NCBI RefSeq assembly: GCF_026151205.1 | Contig: NC_087073.1 | Location: 13,847,837-13,907,836 of the forward strand | Direction: 5' to 3' | DNA: 60,000 nt | Source of the DNA: Bolinopsis microptera | Taxonomy: Eukaryota > Ctenophora > Tentaculata > Lobata > Bolinopsidae | In this document: positions 36,596 to 48,000 of the stretch, in pieces | How positions within the stretch are numbered: position 1 is the first letter of the stretch | Layout of the letters: the number at the start of each line of letters is the position of its first letter | The notes under the pieces: generated by a model | The model's database searches: none | What the model was told of the DNA's origin: nothing | Seen by the model: only the letters and a program-made list of their open reading frames with translations | Made by a program: the position numbers and the translations under genes

Positions 36596-38275
36596 TGCGC
36601 GATTATTCGTTATAAAAGCAAAGTTTGGTTTTACTTCTTTACTTGTTGATTACGTAATAATAGTTTTCAGGGGGTGGGAGATATTGCAAAGTGTTTGTGT
36701 TTTGCAGGGCTGCACAGCTCTCTCTCTCCTATCGGCACGTGTGAGAGGATATGTGTTATAGTGTAGAGATGCCCGCTAAGTGCGAATTATATGTCTATCT
36801 TAACTTTCTGCTTTCCTCAGAACCAACTGTGATTTTTATTTTATTTCGTCAAGTGCAGCCGCGGATACTTTTTGAGCCACGCAATTAAGGATCAACCGGG
36901 CCTTACTAAATTTTAATAAATCTGCCCGTTTACAGGTCTCACATTCCTCAATTCCTCAGAGTTCTGCAGATCGGGAGACCGGTCACGATGGTTACCAGAC
37001 CAACGTGCCATGGTTACCGGCTGTCAACTGGTCAACTGGTTTGGCTGCAGTGTGATACCACCGACCCTGCTTTAGCGTGCTGAAATCCTTGTATAGGCGT
37101 TATTTACTGACCTGGCATATCTTTACCCTATCGGCATGTCTCAATAGTTGAGTTGGTGCCGCTATTTTATCTTACGTTAGCAACTTACTCTGTTTAGCAC
37201 TAAAATGTTACTGCGCATCTGCAGCAGCTCAATGGTGATGATCTAATCCGACAAGGCTTTGCTGACGTAGTTTATAACAATCCCGCCTGACCTGCGGCGA
37301 AATGATCATCTCAACCTAACTACGTTATTTTTGTTTTTTATATACTCTGCCGTGTTCGTTCCAACGCCTTTTTTAAAAGTATTCCGTTAATTATTTGATC
37401 TGTACAGGTGGCCGAGTTGTTAATCTTATTTTGACGGCAGCGGTACTACAACGAAAACGGAATAAGGGACCTTACCGTGTCATATAGTAGTCCACCTCAC
37501 ATACATAACAACTACGACGATAATATTATGCATGTAATTGCCACGTATACAGCTTCAACATATTCAATATATATCTTAATATGTTCTGTTTATTTCTCTG
37601 AAAATCAGGGTTTAGACCAATTATTTCCCCTTGAATTGGAAAAATTTATTCTAATGATGACCCGGTGGCGTTTAAGGCTTGTTTCTTTGAATTAGATAAG
37701 GTTACTAGTTAGTTACACTAAAGTTATAGTGGGTACTCATACTGGCTAATGGTGGTCCAGTCTAGCGTCCACTGCTGCTGCAGTCTGACGTATCTAGCAT
37801 CACACGAACTATTGAGTTAGGTCATCATTCTACGTGTTTATATGCTAGATTTTCACGCCGGACGATATGAGACGATCTTTCTCGCTGATTGGGAGATTTT
37901 CAACTATTTTTAGCGGGATTTTTTCCATGCATCTTGGGCGCCGGGGTCTAATAAAGTTAAAAGTCTATAATTATTTTATTATCGGCCCATATTTTTATCA
38001 GAAGTAACGTTACAGTTTGTTAATTCTTAATTATTTCGATGATTTGGCTGATTTGGCTAATCAGATAATTTCATCATTGACGGCAAAAATTAATTCACTG
38101 ATAGTAATGATGTTTAGCAAAAATATAAGCGGTTTACGCATTAAACAGTCCATGAACAGCTTAGCTCTGTCCGTCCACAGTTGTTAGGAAAATGTTTGTT
38201 GATAGCTGGGTCCACACCTCAAGCGTGACAGATCACGCGTCTACCTGTTCTTCAGGCTGTGATCATGGTCAACAT
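36596..38275. other. Gene-free stretch
   Basis: Nothing coding can be supported. A CGATGGTTACC...CCATGGTTACC pair (about 36987-37018) is the dispersed GTTACCATGG family. A tRNA A-box-like GGTGGCCGAG at about 37408 has no matching B box. Confidence 0.5.
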
Positions 38276-38346
38276 GTCCACCAGACCGTCCACCAGACCG
38301 TCCACCAGACCGTCCACCAGACCGTCCACCAGACCGTCCACCAGAT
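38276..38346. repeat. 12-bp repeat GTCCACCAGACC, six copies
   Basis: Six essentially perfect copies in tandem. It would read VHQT repeats, but the frame is only 88 codons long and has no other support. Confidence 0.9.
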
Positions 38347-39107
38347 CCTAGCCTGTCCCAATATTATGTTTACTATCTATAATTTAATATTCAACCGTAT
38401 AATAGTATTTGCTATATTTATAAAATACTTAATCTTTATGAATTTTGGTAATTTCTGAAAAGTTCATCAAGAAAATAAATTGCTAAGGTCATTTCTGAAA
38501 CTTTCTTCGGGAAATGTAAGATTAAACGAGAAAATGGTTGCTTCATTAATGTTCACTACAGAGCTAGATATTTCTGATCTTATCACTTACCTCGCATCTC
38601 TTTCAGTTTCAGTAAATCCAGATAATATCTACAGAATCCAGAATAATAAGGATTCTGGATTCTGGAATGCCAAAAATTCACACTTAGAAATTTTTGGTTC
38701 AGCTTCATTCTACTGAGTCATATCATTATCATAGAGTTCAATACTGTTCTCAGACCTCCAAACATTATTACCTCCAAAAATTCAACAGCTCTGTCGCCAT
38801 GCAAGATAAAAGGTTTTAAAAGGTTCTGAAAGGTTACATGCGAAATCATTGGAGCACTGAAGCTTTTATGGCGCTAAATTTCATTAGTTGATTGAACCTT
38901 ATATTTATCTTTTCACGCTTTTTAACGGTTGTTGGATCAAATTAAAAGTTAGAGCTGCCAGGAGTGCAGTGTGCAAAATCACACAAAACTGCCGTTTAAT
39001 GCTTAAACAAACAATATAAGAACGGAAAAGCAATGAAGAGGGTCGATTGTCGAATTGTTTCGCGCGCCAGTCCACGTGTGGCCCGAGTTGGTCTGCTCCG
39101 GCGTTAC

Positions 39108-39137
39108 GTCACCAGGGTAACGCGTTACTCTGGTGAC
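39108..39137. other. 30-bp near-perfect palindrome centred on ACGCGT
   Basis: GTCACCAGGGTAACGCGTTA and the following CTCTGGTGAC read almost the same on both strands, with one mismatched pair. AACGCGTTAC occurs again at about 39182 (GTAACGCGTTAC), so this core is locally repeated. Confidence 0.7.
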
Positions 39138-40215
39138 TTAACGTTGGTCAGACAGCATGACGTAACACTAACAGTGCGTGTAACGCGTTACTAGGGAGTA
39201 TGTGATGCTGTATGTGCTATTTGTTTTTGTTTTCCGTTATTTAAAGTTCTAGAATGTCTGTTTGCGGCTGACCTCTCCTACAATTTGTAGTATTACACAT
39301 ATTTTCGTATAACACATGTCTGAGAGTATTGAGTTGTCCTTGAAGTAAACTTTTTTAGAGACTCGTTGATAATTTGAACGTTGACAACCTTGTCGTGCAC
39401 CGGCTCGCTTTATTATTTGTTTGCCACCTAAATCTGAATCTCGGGTTCAAATCAACTGGTGGTTGGTTGGGACCTCCCAGATTCCCTTTTCAACTAGTCC
39501 TGCAGCAAGAATATTCACCAAGTTTATCATCAACGAGGCTAAACAACGCTTTATTGTTGCCGTTCGTTTCAATAATCCATTTACCTTTGAGGGGCTATTA
39601 TAAAAGCAACGCCAATTCCCAGGAACCTCAAGGGTGAAACCATATTCTGATTGCTCGCTAATTGAATGAAGACCTCTAATCAGTGCCAATTAAGCTAGCA
39701 CGTGAGATATATTTAGAGGCCTTGTGAGATCTGAAACTCACAAATCACTTGATTTGAAACCCAACCTCACAATACATTGGTTGGTTTCACGATACAGAAG
39801 ATAGTCAGTTGTTTAATCCCTTTCGGAGTAGATGCTTCAATATCCCGCTAGTGTTTTCAAAACTGTTGAGCCACGCCTGCTTTCCCTTCTGAGTTACTAG
39901 TGACGGACCAGTTCCATTGAGTCTGTTTCCGTCCTGTTACTACGGAAACACACTCACTTACTACTACAGACACGTGCTGACATCTTCTGTCAAACACAAC
40001 AATCTAGTCACCACGTGTAACATGCACTGTCAGGCGTCTCACTGTCCAATCAGGAGCTCCCAACACTATCTATCCCCCAATCAGGAGATTTTAATCCGAC
40101 CACTTGTGTACTCACCTAGTGTTTCATGTCAAGGTCTAGGTCTACCGTGTTCAGCCAGCTAATCTGCTATCTGAACTCTGAAGTCGTGATGAGAGGAAGA
40201 GTAATAGCTGACAGA

Positions 40216-40264
40216 TGACGTCACGTGACAGATGACGTCACGTGACAAATGTCAGATGACGTCA
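40216..40264. promoter_or_regulatory. Cluster of three CRE sites, two overlapping CACGTG
   Basis: TGACGTCA occurs at 40216-40223, 40233-40240 and 40257-40264. The first two continue as TGACGTCACGTGAC, overlapping a CACGTG E-box. Evenly spaced CRE/E-box composites are typical of bZIP and bHLH binding regions in animals. It lies 2.5 kb upstream of the first candidate transporter exon, the nearest + strand gene, so it could be a distal element for that gene. That link is an inference. Confidence 0.5.
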
Positions 40265-42596
40265 CACCTAACCACATTGTATGTAATCCTCTTGTTTGTA
40301 CAAGAGAGTATCTCACCTCACGGCACGGCTTCCTCTCACCATTCACACGCACATGTCACTGGTTTTATCCTCTAAGCATTACATTCGCGTGTATCCCAAT
40401 GTCATGTATATTAATCAGCTTAGTTGCTCCTCCCTTTGTATCGCTACCTTTATATTGGCCCTGAACTCTAAGTTAGTAAGAGTAATTCTGCTATCTGTCG
40501 TTTATGGAGCTGTTTGCTTTGTTTCTTTCTGGTCCATGTAAAGACTGAAGATCCGTTCATTAAGACGTTCAAATCTAATTTGGGTACCACGTACCGACAG
40601 AATTTCGGTTGGAATTCTTCGCTTTCAAAATTGTAACTATTTTTAGTTTTAGCTAAATCTGGGGTCACGTTCGTCACGTAACGACTGAAGATTCGTTCAT
40701 TATGACTTTGAAATCTTATTCGGGTACAATCTTATTGTAACTATTTTTGGACTTGTTTCAGATTTTAGTCTGGTTGCACGTTCGTACAGTTACTAGAATT
40801 AGACTGATCGAACGTTAACCGTGTTGGTTTAAAGCCAAAAAAGATGTGAAATGTCTTGTTCCCTGGAATCTAAACAATGTATCACCCTCAATATTTAATT
40901 AGTTTTTCATTTTGAACGGGAATTTCCTGAAAGTTTGTCCCTTGGTGCCAGGTGCTTGAATCACTATCTAATTTTTTGAATGTTTTTTATTGGTTTTCAT
41001 AACAGCTCAATTATATTCATATACCCGCTAATCTAATCCACACCTTTGATAGAAAAATTAGCCCCAGAAACGGAATAATTGCGTCAGTGCAGCGCTGCAA
41101 TTGACCGTGAGAAACTTGATATCGATTATATGGAACATTATCGTGTTTGTATTTTCAGTGATTGCTTCTTGGCAACAGTTCTACACACCCTCATCCTACC
41201 CGTACTTATTATTCAGCTCGTCATTATTCATTAGTCCATAATAATAATTTTCAACACGTTGGGCTGTCGCATATCCTGTACCTACCACTACCAGTAGATA
41301 ATAGATATATCACTGGTTTTGTTGTTGTAGCGCAATAAGAAAGTTAGCTGGTTCGACAGTTGGTTTAGCAACGTATACCGACTATCACAAAAACAGTGTT
41401 TTGTTTTTGCTACATTGGTCTTTCGTGCTTTTTTTCGTGTCAATATTAAAATAACGTTATCTTACAAATATATTGGAGTATTGGAATATCCGAAAATGAA
41501 AATCCACCTAATTTTTCTTGTTTATCGTGGAATGCGGGTCATGAGGCGAAGCTGCGAAGGAACATACACTCAACCCCATCAAGCTACGCAGCTGCCTTCT
41601 CGCGTGTAATTAATTCTGGTCCGCTCTGTTAACGGTAATTGAGCCTTGAGGGCATGGTGGCTACACAGCCGTCAGAACAAAAGAACGGACCTGCGTCATA
41701 GATTAGTGTAGAACAGGAAGAGATAGCCGCTTTTAACAAAGGCAGGATCACTGCTGCAAGAATTGTGATATGAACACTGAACAGTCTACATTCTACATGG
41801 AATATTATCCACCAGGATGTCATTGTAGTAGTTTTAGCAGTTCTTAAACACTGACGATTGTTTTGGCATAAAGGGTTTGTTATTTCAATATGTAGTCAAC
41901 AGTCTCTACAATGGGTCCAGGGATATCATCTCTTGAACACCATTCTAAACTACCTTAATGTGGAGCTCTGTCTTAAGAGGGAATCGTAAATCACAGTGGT
42001 AACACAACACTCGTGAGTACTGAGGCAGAACCAAGTTGAACCTGCAATTTGGGCAATTGAAAATGTTTGTAAAAAAACTTGCACAATCCCGTATTCTCAG
42101 AAACAAACAAAATATATAGATTTGGCTTGTACAACGGGTGAATTAGACTCCACTAAGGATGACTAATGACTTGGGCGGCTTGAGACTGCACCTCATTGGT
42201 TTCCGAGACTTTGTAACGAAACATTGACAAATTCTATAATCTTAATTTGCTAATCTATATTCTCCGAATGAAATATCTATTTCTAGGAATATACTGTTCG
42301 CGAATACATTCCTCCTTATCTCCGATCATCAGTCAGTTGTAGTTAGTTGCAAAAATCTTAATTTTGAGTTGTTATTTGTACCAATTTTCAGCTTTTTACC
42401 GACAAAAAGAACTGAGGGTCAAGTTTAGTTGTACCGTGTGCGGTCGTTTTAGAACGGTCGTTTTAGATCGTAGAAGTTGAAGTTAGTCGCAGTAACCCAT
42501 GTTCATTGTTCATATTCGGACGGATATATTTACACGAAATTTCAGCGCGTGGGGTCCAGCCACTCACTTAACTTGACAGTTTAAACAAAAGAAATC
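40265..42596. other. Gene-free stretch upstream of the transporter
   Basis: No exon is supported. A local repeat pair (ACTGAAGATCCGTTCATTA at about 40543 and ACTGAAGATTCGTTCATTA at about 40683) marks a diverged duplication of about 140 bp. Promoter elements of the transporter may lie here but none is diagnostic. Confidence 0.45.
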
Positions 42597-42726
42597 AGTT
42601 GACAGTTTACATTTGACAGTTTACATTTTACATTTTACATTTTACATTTTACATTTTACATTTTACATTTTACATTTTACATTTTACATTTTACATTTTA
42701 CATTTTACATTTTACATTTTACAGTT
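42597..42726. repeat. 7-bp repeat ACATTTT, about 15 copies
   Basis: The array starts with two TTGACAGTTTAC units and continues as pure ACATTTT. It ends about 30 bp before the ATG at 42757, so it would sit at the promoter or 5' end of that first exon. Confidence 0.9.
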
Positions 42727-42756
42727 TTTAACTAGACCACCTGCAGGATTCCAGGC

Positions 42757-42819
42757 ATGGCAGGACACAAGAAACTAGAAAATGAAGACGAGAAACCAAA
42801 AGATCTTGAAGTCTGCGAG
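42757..42819 (+). CDS. Candidate alternative first exon A of the SLC6 transporter
   Basis: ATG to GAG (21 codons, MAGHKKLENEDEKPKDLEVC then E) is followed by a GTAAGC donor at phase 0. It is hydrophilic and charged, as expected for a cytoplasmic N-terminus of this family. An acceptor-like ATTCCAG ends 2 nt before the ATG. Splicing in frame to AAACAG|GGC (45084) or CCGCAG|ATC (45093) would extend the transporter. The acceptors there have weak pyrimidine tracts, so this is a proposal. Confidence 0.5.
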
Positions 42820-43131
42820 GTAAGCTATTCAAGTTCTCGTTTAGTTTTTATTGTTAATTCTTATCCTCATTTCACTTATTTAAGTTGTTCAAGTAGTTTC
42901 CGCAGCACACAAATTAAGTTCACTCCAAATAGTACGGGACTCAACAGTTCAGTTATCCGGGTTGAACCAGCCCTGTCATTGTCCTCACCATTAGTCACTA
43001 CAACTCAGTGTTGGAATTATAAATCACCTTTTAAATCTTTTTAGTCCTGCTCAATCCTGTTAGAAGTCATTAGTCACCTAGTCGTAGACAAAACAGAAAA
43101 CGTCTTCTATTCTATAACATCATGTGATACG

Positions 43132-43505
43132 TGACTAAGCTACCACTAAGGTACCACTAAGCTACCACTAAGCTACCACTAAGGTACCACTAAGGTACCA
43201 CTAACGTACCACTAACGTACCACTAAGGTACCACTACGGTACCACTAAGCTACCACTAAGCTACCACTACCGCACCACTAAGGTACCACTACGGTACCAC
43301 TAAGCTACCACTAAGGTACCACTAAGGTACCACTAAGGTACCACTAAGCTACCACTACGGTACTACTAAGCTACCACTAAGCTACCACTAAGCTACCACT
43401 AATGTACCACTACGGTACTACTAAGCTACCACTAAGCTACCACTAAGGTACCACTAAGCTACCACTAAGGTAGCACTAAGGTACCACTAACGTACCACTA
43501 AGGTA
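43132..43505. repeat. 11-bp satellite (AAGGTACCACT / AAGCTACCACT), about 33 units
   Basis: The 11-mer ACTAAGGTACC and its ACTAAGCTACC variant alternate irregularly for about 370 bp. It lies between the two candidate first exons. Because 11 is not a multiple of three, no frame stays open. Confidence 0.92.
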
Positions 43506-44795
43506 TGACATGTAGAGTACAATCTTAAATCCCCTTATGGTCTAATGGTCCTAAAACTGTATTCTTAAATAAGAAGTAGAGGAGAAGTAGCCGTGGTTAT
43601 TACTAAGGTTATTACTACTCAATGGTTATTATTATTGAGAGTAATACGATGATAGAGTTCCCAACATGTATGGTTTAACTGATTTTGTTTACAAACACCA
43701 CAAATAGTACCCCAGACCCCTAATGAACGAAAAATTCCCGGCGTCCTCGACCGTCTTTTAGGTTAATCTTCTATCAGTTTAATGCACAGGGTGTTCCAAA
43801 ACTCGTGTCCAAATTTGAAATTATAATTTTTTTAATTTTATGAACGAGCAAATTAGATGCGATCGGTTTAAAGATGCTTGTTATGTCTTATATTTTAGTT
43901 TTTATATAGTAGGTAACGGTTACGACTCTACACTCTTATTTTGAATCAGTAATATGCACATGATACTATCATTGATATAATCTTTCAGTTGTTTATACTT
44001 GGCTTTTACACTAAATTCTCTTTGTTATTATTGCTTAGGACAGAAACCATCAGCATTAAGATCTGAGAAACAAATCTCATGGGAAATATCATGGTGCCCA
44101 CTGCCCAGTGAAATTAAATGCACCACTTTTCTATTAACATTCACCTCGAAGTAGACTTTTAGACAAAGGACTAGGAGGAAACAACCATCCTTAGTTCAAC
44201 TTTGTAAAACTAATGATAAGTTTATTTCATTACTTTCTAATCGAAAAGATCAGATAGTCCAACTCGTACTTCCCTGAAGATCTTTTAAATATGGTTTCCT
44301 GTGCAGTGGCCAGTGTGCATGTTGCTTAACTAGATGGCTGGGTTTACTGGACATTTTACCACATAAAATCTCATATCTAATCGGGGATACAATTCAACAT
44401 ATTATTCCACATATTATATCTGTTATGATTAGTGAGGCCTGGGTGTGAGACCTGCACCGAGTCCTGACAATTAACTGAAACTTTACGATAACGTAACTAC
44501 CACAGCGACCACTAGGACCTGCACCGGCAGATATAGTTTATCCTTTATTTTCCTAAGGAGCTTTATAATTTAGATACAGTTTCCCCGTGTTAGTCGCCTT
44601 AGTCTTTCGATCTTAATCAATATGGCTGACTACGTTGTTAAGTTAAGATATCGACCTATTTCAAAGCACATTTTAGTAGTTGTTTATTTAATAATATGTT
44701 GCCAGCTTGAACAGATTTAATTTATGGTGCCATTTTCCAAATTTTGACAGAAAATTCGATCAATTAAGAATTTTACTATAAGAGTATCATCAACG

Positions 44796-44876
44796 ATGGC
44801 TGCTAATAAAGAAGTTTACGTGAATGAATCAGCTGTTGATCCGTCTGTTGTTGCTCCTGATGTAGTTGAAGTCAAG
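44796..44876 (+). CDS. Candidate alternative first exon B of the SLC6 transporter
   Basis: ATG to AAG (27 codons, MAANKEVYVNESAVDPSVVA then PDVVEVK) is followed by a GTACAG donor at phase 0. Like exon A it starts MA, is hydrophilic, and would join in frame to 45084 or 45093. It lies only 276 bp from the core exon. It could replace the internal start at 45072. Confidence 0.5.
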
Positions 44877-45071
44877 GTACAGTTACAGTACAACTAACTA
44901 CACTCTACAGTAGTTATTATATCTAGATAATAGACAAATCCACGCTTCTTCTAAGATCTCAGTTACCAAAACGTTCAAACTTTGTAGATCAAACACACAA
45001 TTCAATAGCCAATACAATTTGCAACAATTGTAGATGACAGTATAATAGCTAAACATCATCATGACGATATA

Positions 45072-48000
45072 ATGGCTAAACAGGGCATCCCGCAGATCGT
45101 AGTGAAACCCAAGGATGTAGACGAGCGAGGAGCATGGGGCAACAAAGTTGAATATCTACTGGCGTGTATTGGACTGGCTGTGGGTCTGGGAAACGTATGG
45201 AGGTTCCCTTATCTCTGCCACAAACACGGAGGAGGTGCGTGCTCTTCACTTTCTTCTACCTTTGGGAATATTATTAGATAACAAACTATCCTACATTTTA
45301 AAATGCTCAGCTTTTTAAACATGGTAACTTTTAAACAAAGCAACTTTTAAAATGAATCAAAAAAAACATCAGCATTTAACTGATCAGTGTGATGTAGAGA
45401 CTGTTGCTTAAACGTGGTTTATTTTCAGGCGCCTTCCTGGTCCCCTACTTTATCTGCCTCATATTCGAAGGAGTCCCCCTTATGTACCTGGAAATGGCTG
45501 TCGGACAGTTCTTCAGATCTGGTACGTACAACACTGTTCTACGCTCGTCAATTGCATATTTTCATGTACATTATTTTGCATATTTCCTTGTTTCTTGCTG
45601 ACGGGTTCAGCGGATACGTTTTTAAATCAAGTAAAACAAAATTCTAATTATAAACTAGTCTCCTGACGGGGAATGTGCTTTATTTTACATAAGTTATTTT
45701 ACATAAGTTATTTTACATAAGTTATTTACATATTGTAAGTTGTTTTAAAACACTCAACAGCACAGCTGCACAGTGCACACTGAACTCTACAAACCACTAA
45801 ACTCGCCCTCCTCCAGGTTCTGTGAACTGCTGGGGTAAGATCCACCCCATGCTAAGGGGTATTGGTGTTGGTTGCGTCTGTGTATCCATGCTGCTCTGTC
45901 TATACTACGTCATCATCATCGCCAGATGTTTCCTTTACTTCTTCAACTCTTTCACCGCGTAAGTCGCTTCTTCCTCCACATTTTGTGGTAAAACTTCGCA
46001 GAGTTTGACAATTAAGGCCCAGTTTTTACCATGTTATTTTTTAGTTCACCATAAACCTGGTTGTGTTTGGTCCGATTGAGGATTATGCTCGAATGAAGAG
46101 TAACGCTTGTATGCTCTATAAACTCGAGCCATAAGATGACTGTTTATATTGGGGCAACCTCATAACGTGGAGGGCGGAGGCTGGTTGGAGGCTGATTAAC
46201 TTGTTATTGGTGACAGCTTTTAGGCGGAAATAAAATTATTAACATTATAATAAATGGTTGTACCGTGTAATTGTAAGAGTTAAATTCTTGTCTAATGTCT
46301 ATTCAATAAGTAAATGTATCAAAGTTTACCGTTACAACAAAGGAAATCGTAATTGTAACACTAATAATTCCAGGAGTCTGCCCTTTAACGTTTGTGCAGA
46401 TGTTGCTGGAAAACTGCTGAACGAAACATGTTGTGAACGAAGCAACGACCGAGCCAACTACTACTACTGGAACAACGTTCTACAGGCATCGAGTGGGTTT
46501 AACGACATTTCTAACTTCAACTGGGCTCTGTTGGGTTGTTTGGCGCTCTCTTGGGTCATCTGTTACATCTGTGTGTTCAAAGGTGTGGAGAGCTCCGGAA
46601 AGGTATGTTTGCTGTTAAATTCTTCAGAACTCCCAATTCTTCAGAATATTCAGTAGTGACAGCACGTTGTTAGACTTAGTGAGTTACTCTGTCCACGCCT
46701 ACTCCTTTCAAAACAAATTGACCTTCTTTGTACTGAAAGAACAATTTCTGGTGAGTGAAAATTCCTTCGAAAACAATCTGCAGTTACCGGCTCTAAGCTT
46801 CACCTGCTATATATATATATAGTATATTTTACTAATCTAACCTCTATCAGGCGGTCTATTTCACGGCTACGTTCCCTTACCTCTGTCTGGTGATCCTCTT
46901 CTTCCGTGGAGTAACCCTCCCTGGTGCAGTGGACGGTATCCTTGTCTACGTTAAACCTGACTTTGCTAGACTACTAGACGGACAGGTATGTCTGGTTACT
47001 TTACTAGATTAATCATTAACATAACTGTAACACTACAGGTACGTAGATTAACATAACTGTAACACTGTAACACTACAGGTATGTAGATTAACTGTAACAC
47101 TGTAACACTACAGGTATGTAGAACATAACTGTAACACTGTAACACTACAGGTATGTAGATTAACATAACTGTAACACTGTAACACTACAGGTATGTAGAT
47201 TAACTGTAACACTGTAACACTACAGGTATGTAGATTAACTGTAACACTGTAACACTACAGGTATGTAGATTAACTGTAACACCGTAACACTACAGGTATG
47301 TAGATTAACTGTAACACTGTAACACTACAGGTATGTAGATTAACTGTAACACTGTAACACTACAGGTATGTAGATTAACTGTAACACTGTAACACTACAG
47401 GTATGTAGATTAACTGTAGCACTGTAACACTACAGGTATGTAGATTAACTGTAACACTGTAACACTACAGGTATGGTTGGATGCGGCTACACAGATATTC
47501 TTCTCGCTTAGTTTGGGTTTCGGAGCTCTTGTTGCATTCGCCAGTTACGTTCCCTACAAGAACAACGTCGGAAGGTAAGAAGATTGTAACAATTAAATAA
47601 TTAATTGATTAGAAGAGTACAGTATGATTGAAGGGGATCAAATTCATGCGGTGACAAGTTCGGTGGGTTTTCAGATTTAGATTTGTTTTTTAGTTCCATG
47701 CGACACATCTGGATTACACAGAATTACACTGGTTACACCCTGCTAGAATAGTGACGATACTGTCACTATACTAATTTTACCCAGTTTACAGTCAAGTATC
47801 GCCCCTCAGGGACGCAATTATCGTTTCTCTCGTGAACTGTGGTACCAGTATCTTCGCTGGCTTCGTCATCTACTCCATCCTTGGATACAGACAAAATCAA
47901 GGCATTGGAAATATCGAAGATGTGAGATATTTTACATTTACTCTTTTTATGTAATTACCCACGAATGTACATGTGCGCTTGTCAGTTTACTGCCGGTACA

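Noticed and set aside
37400-37430. tRNA A-box-like GGTGGCCGAGTTG
   Set aside because: No B box or acceptor-stem pairing downstream.
39374-39689. Overlapping frames on both strands of 60-87 codons
   Set aside because: No splice partners or recognisable motifs, and neither strand is favoured. A B-box-like GGTTCAAATC at about 39446 was also considered for a tRNA, but no A box or cloverleaf fits.
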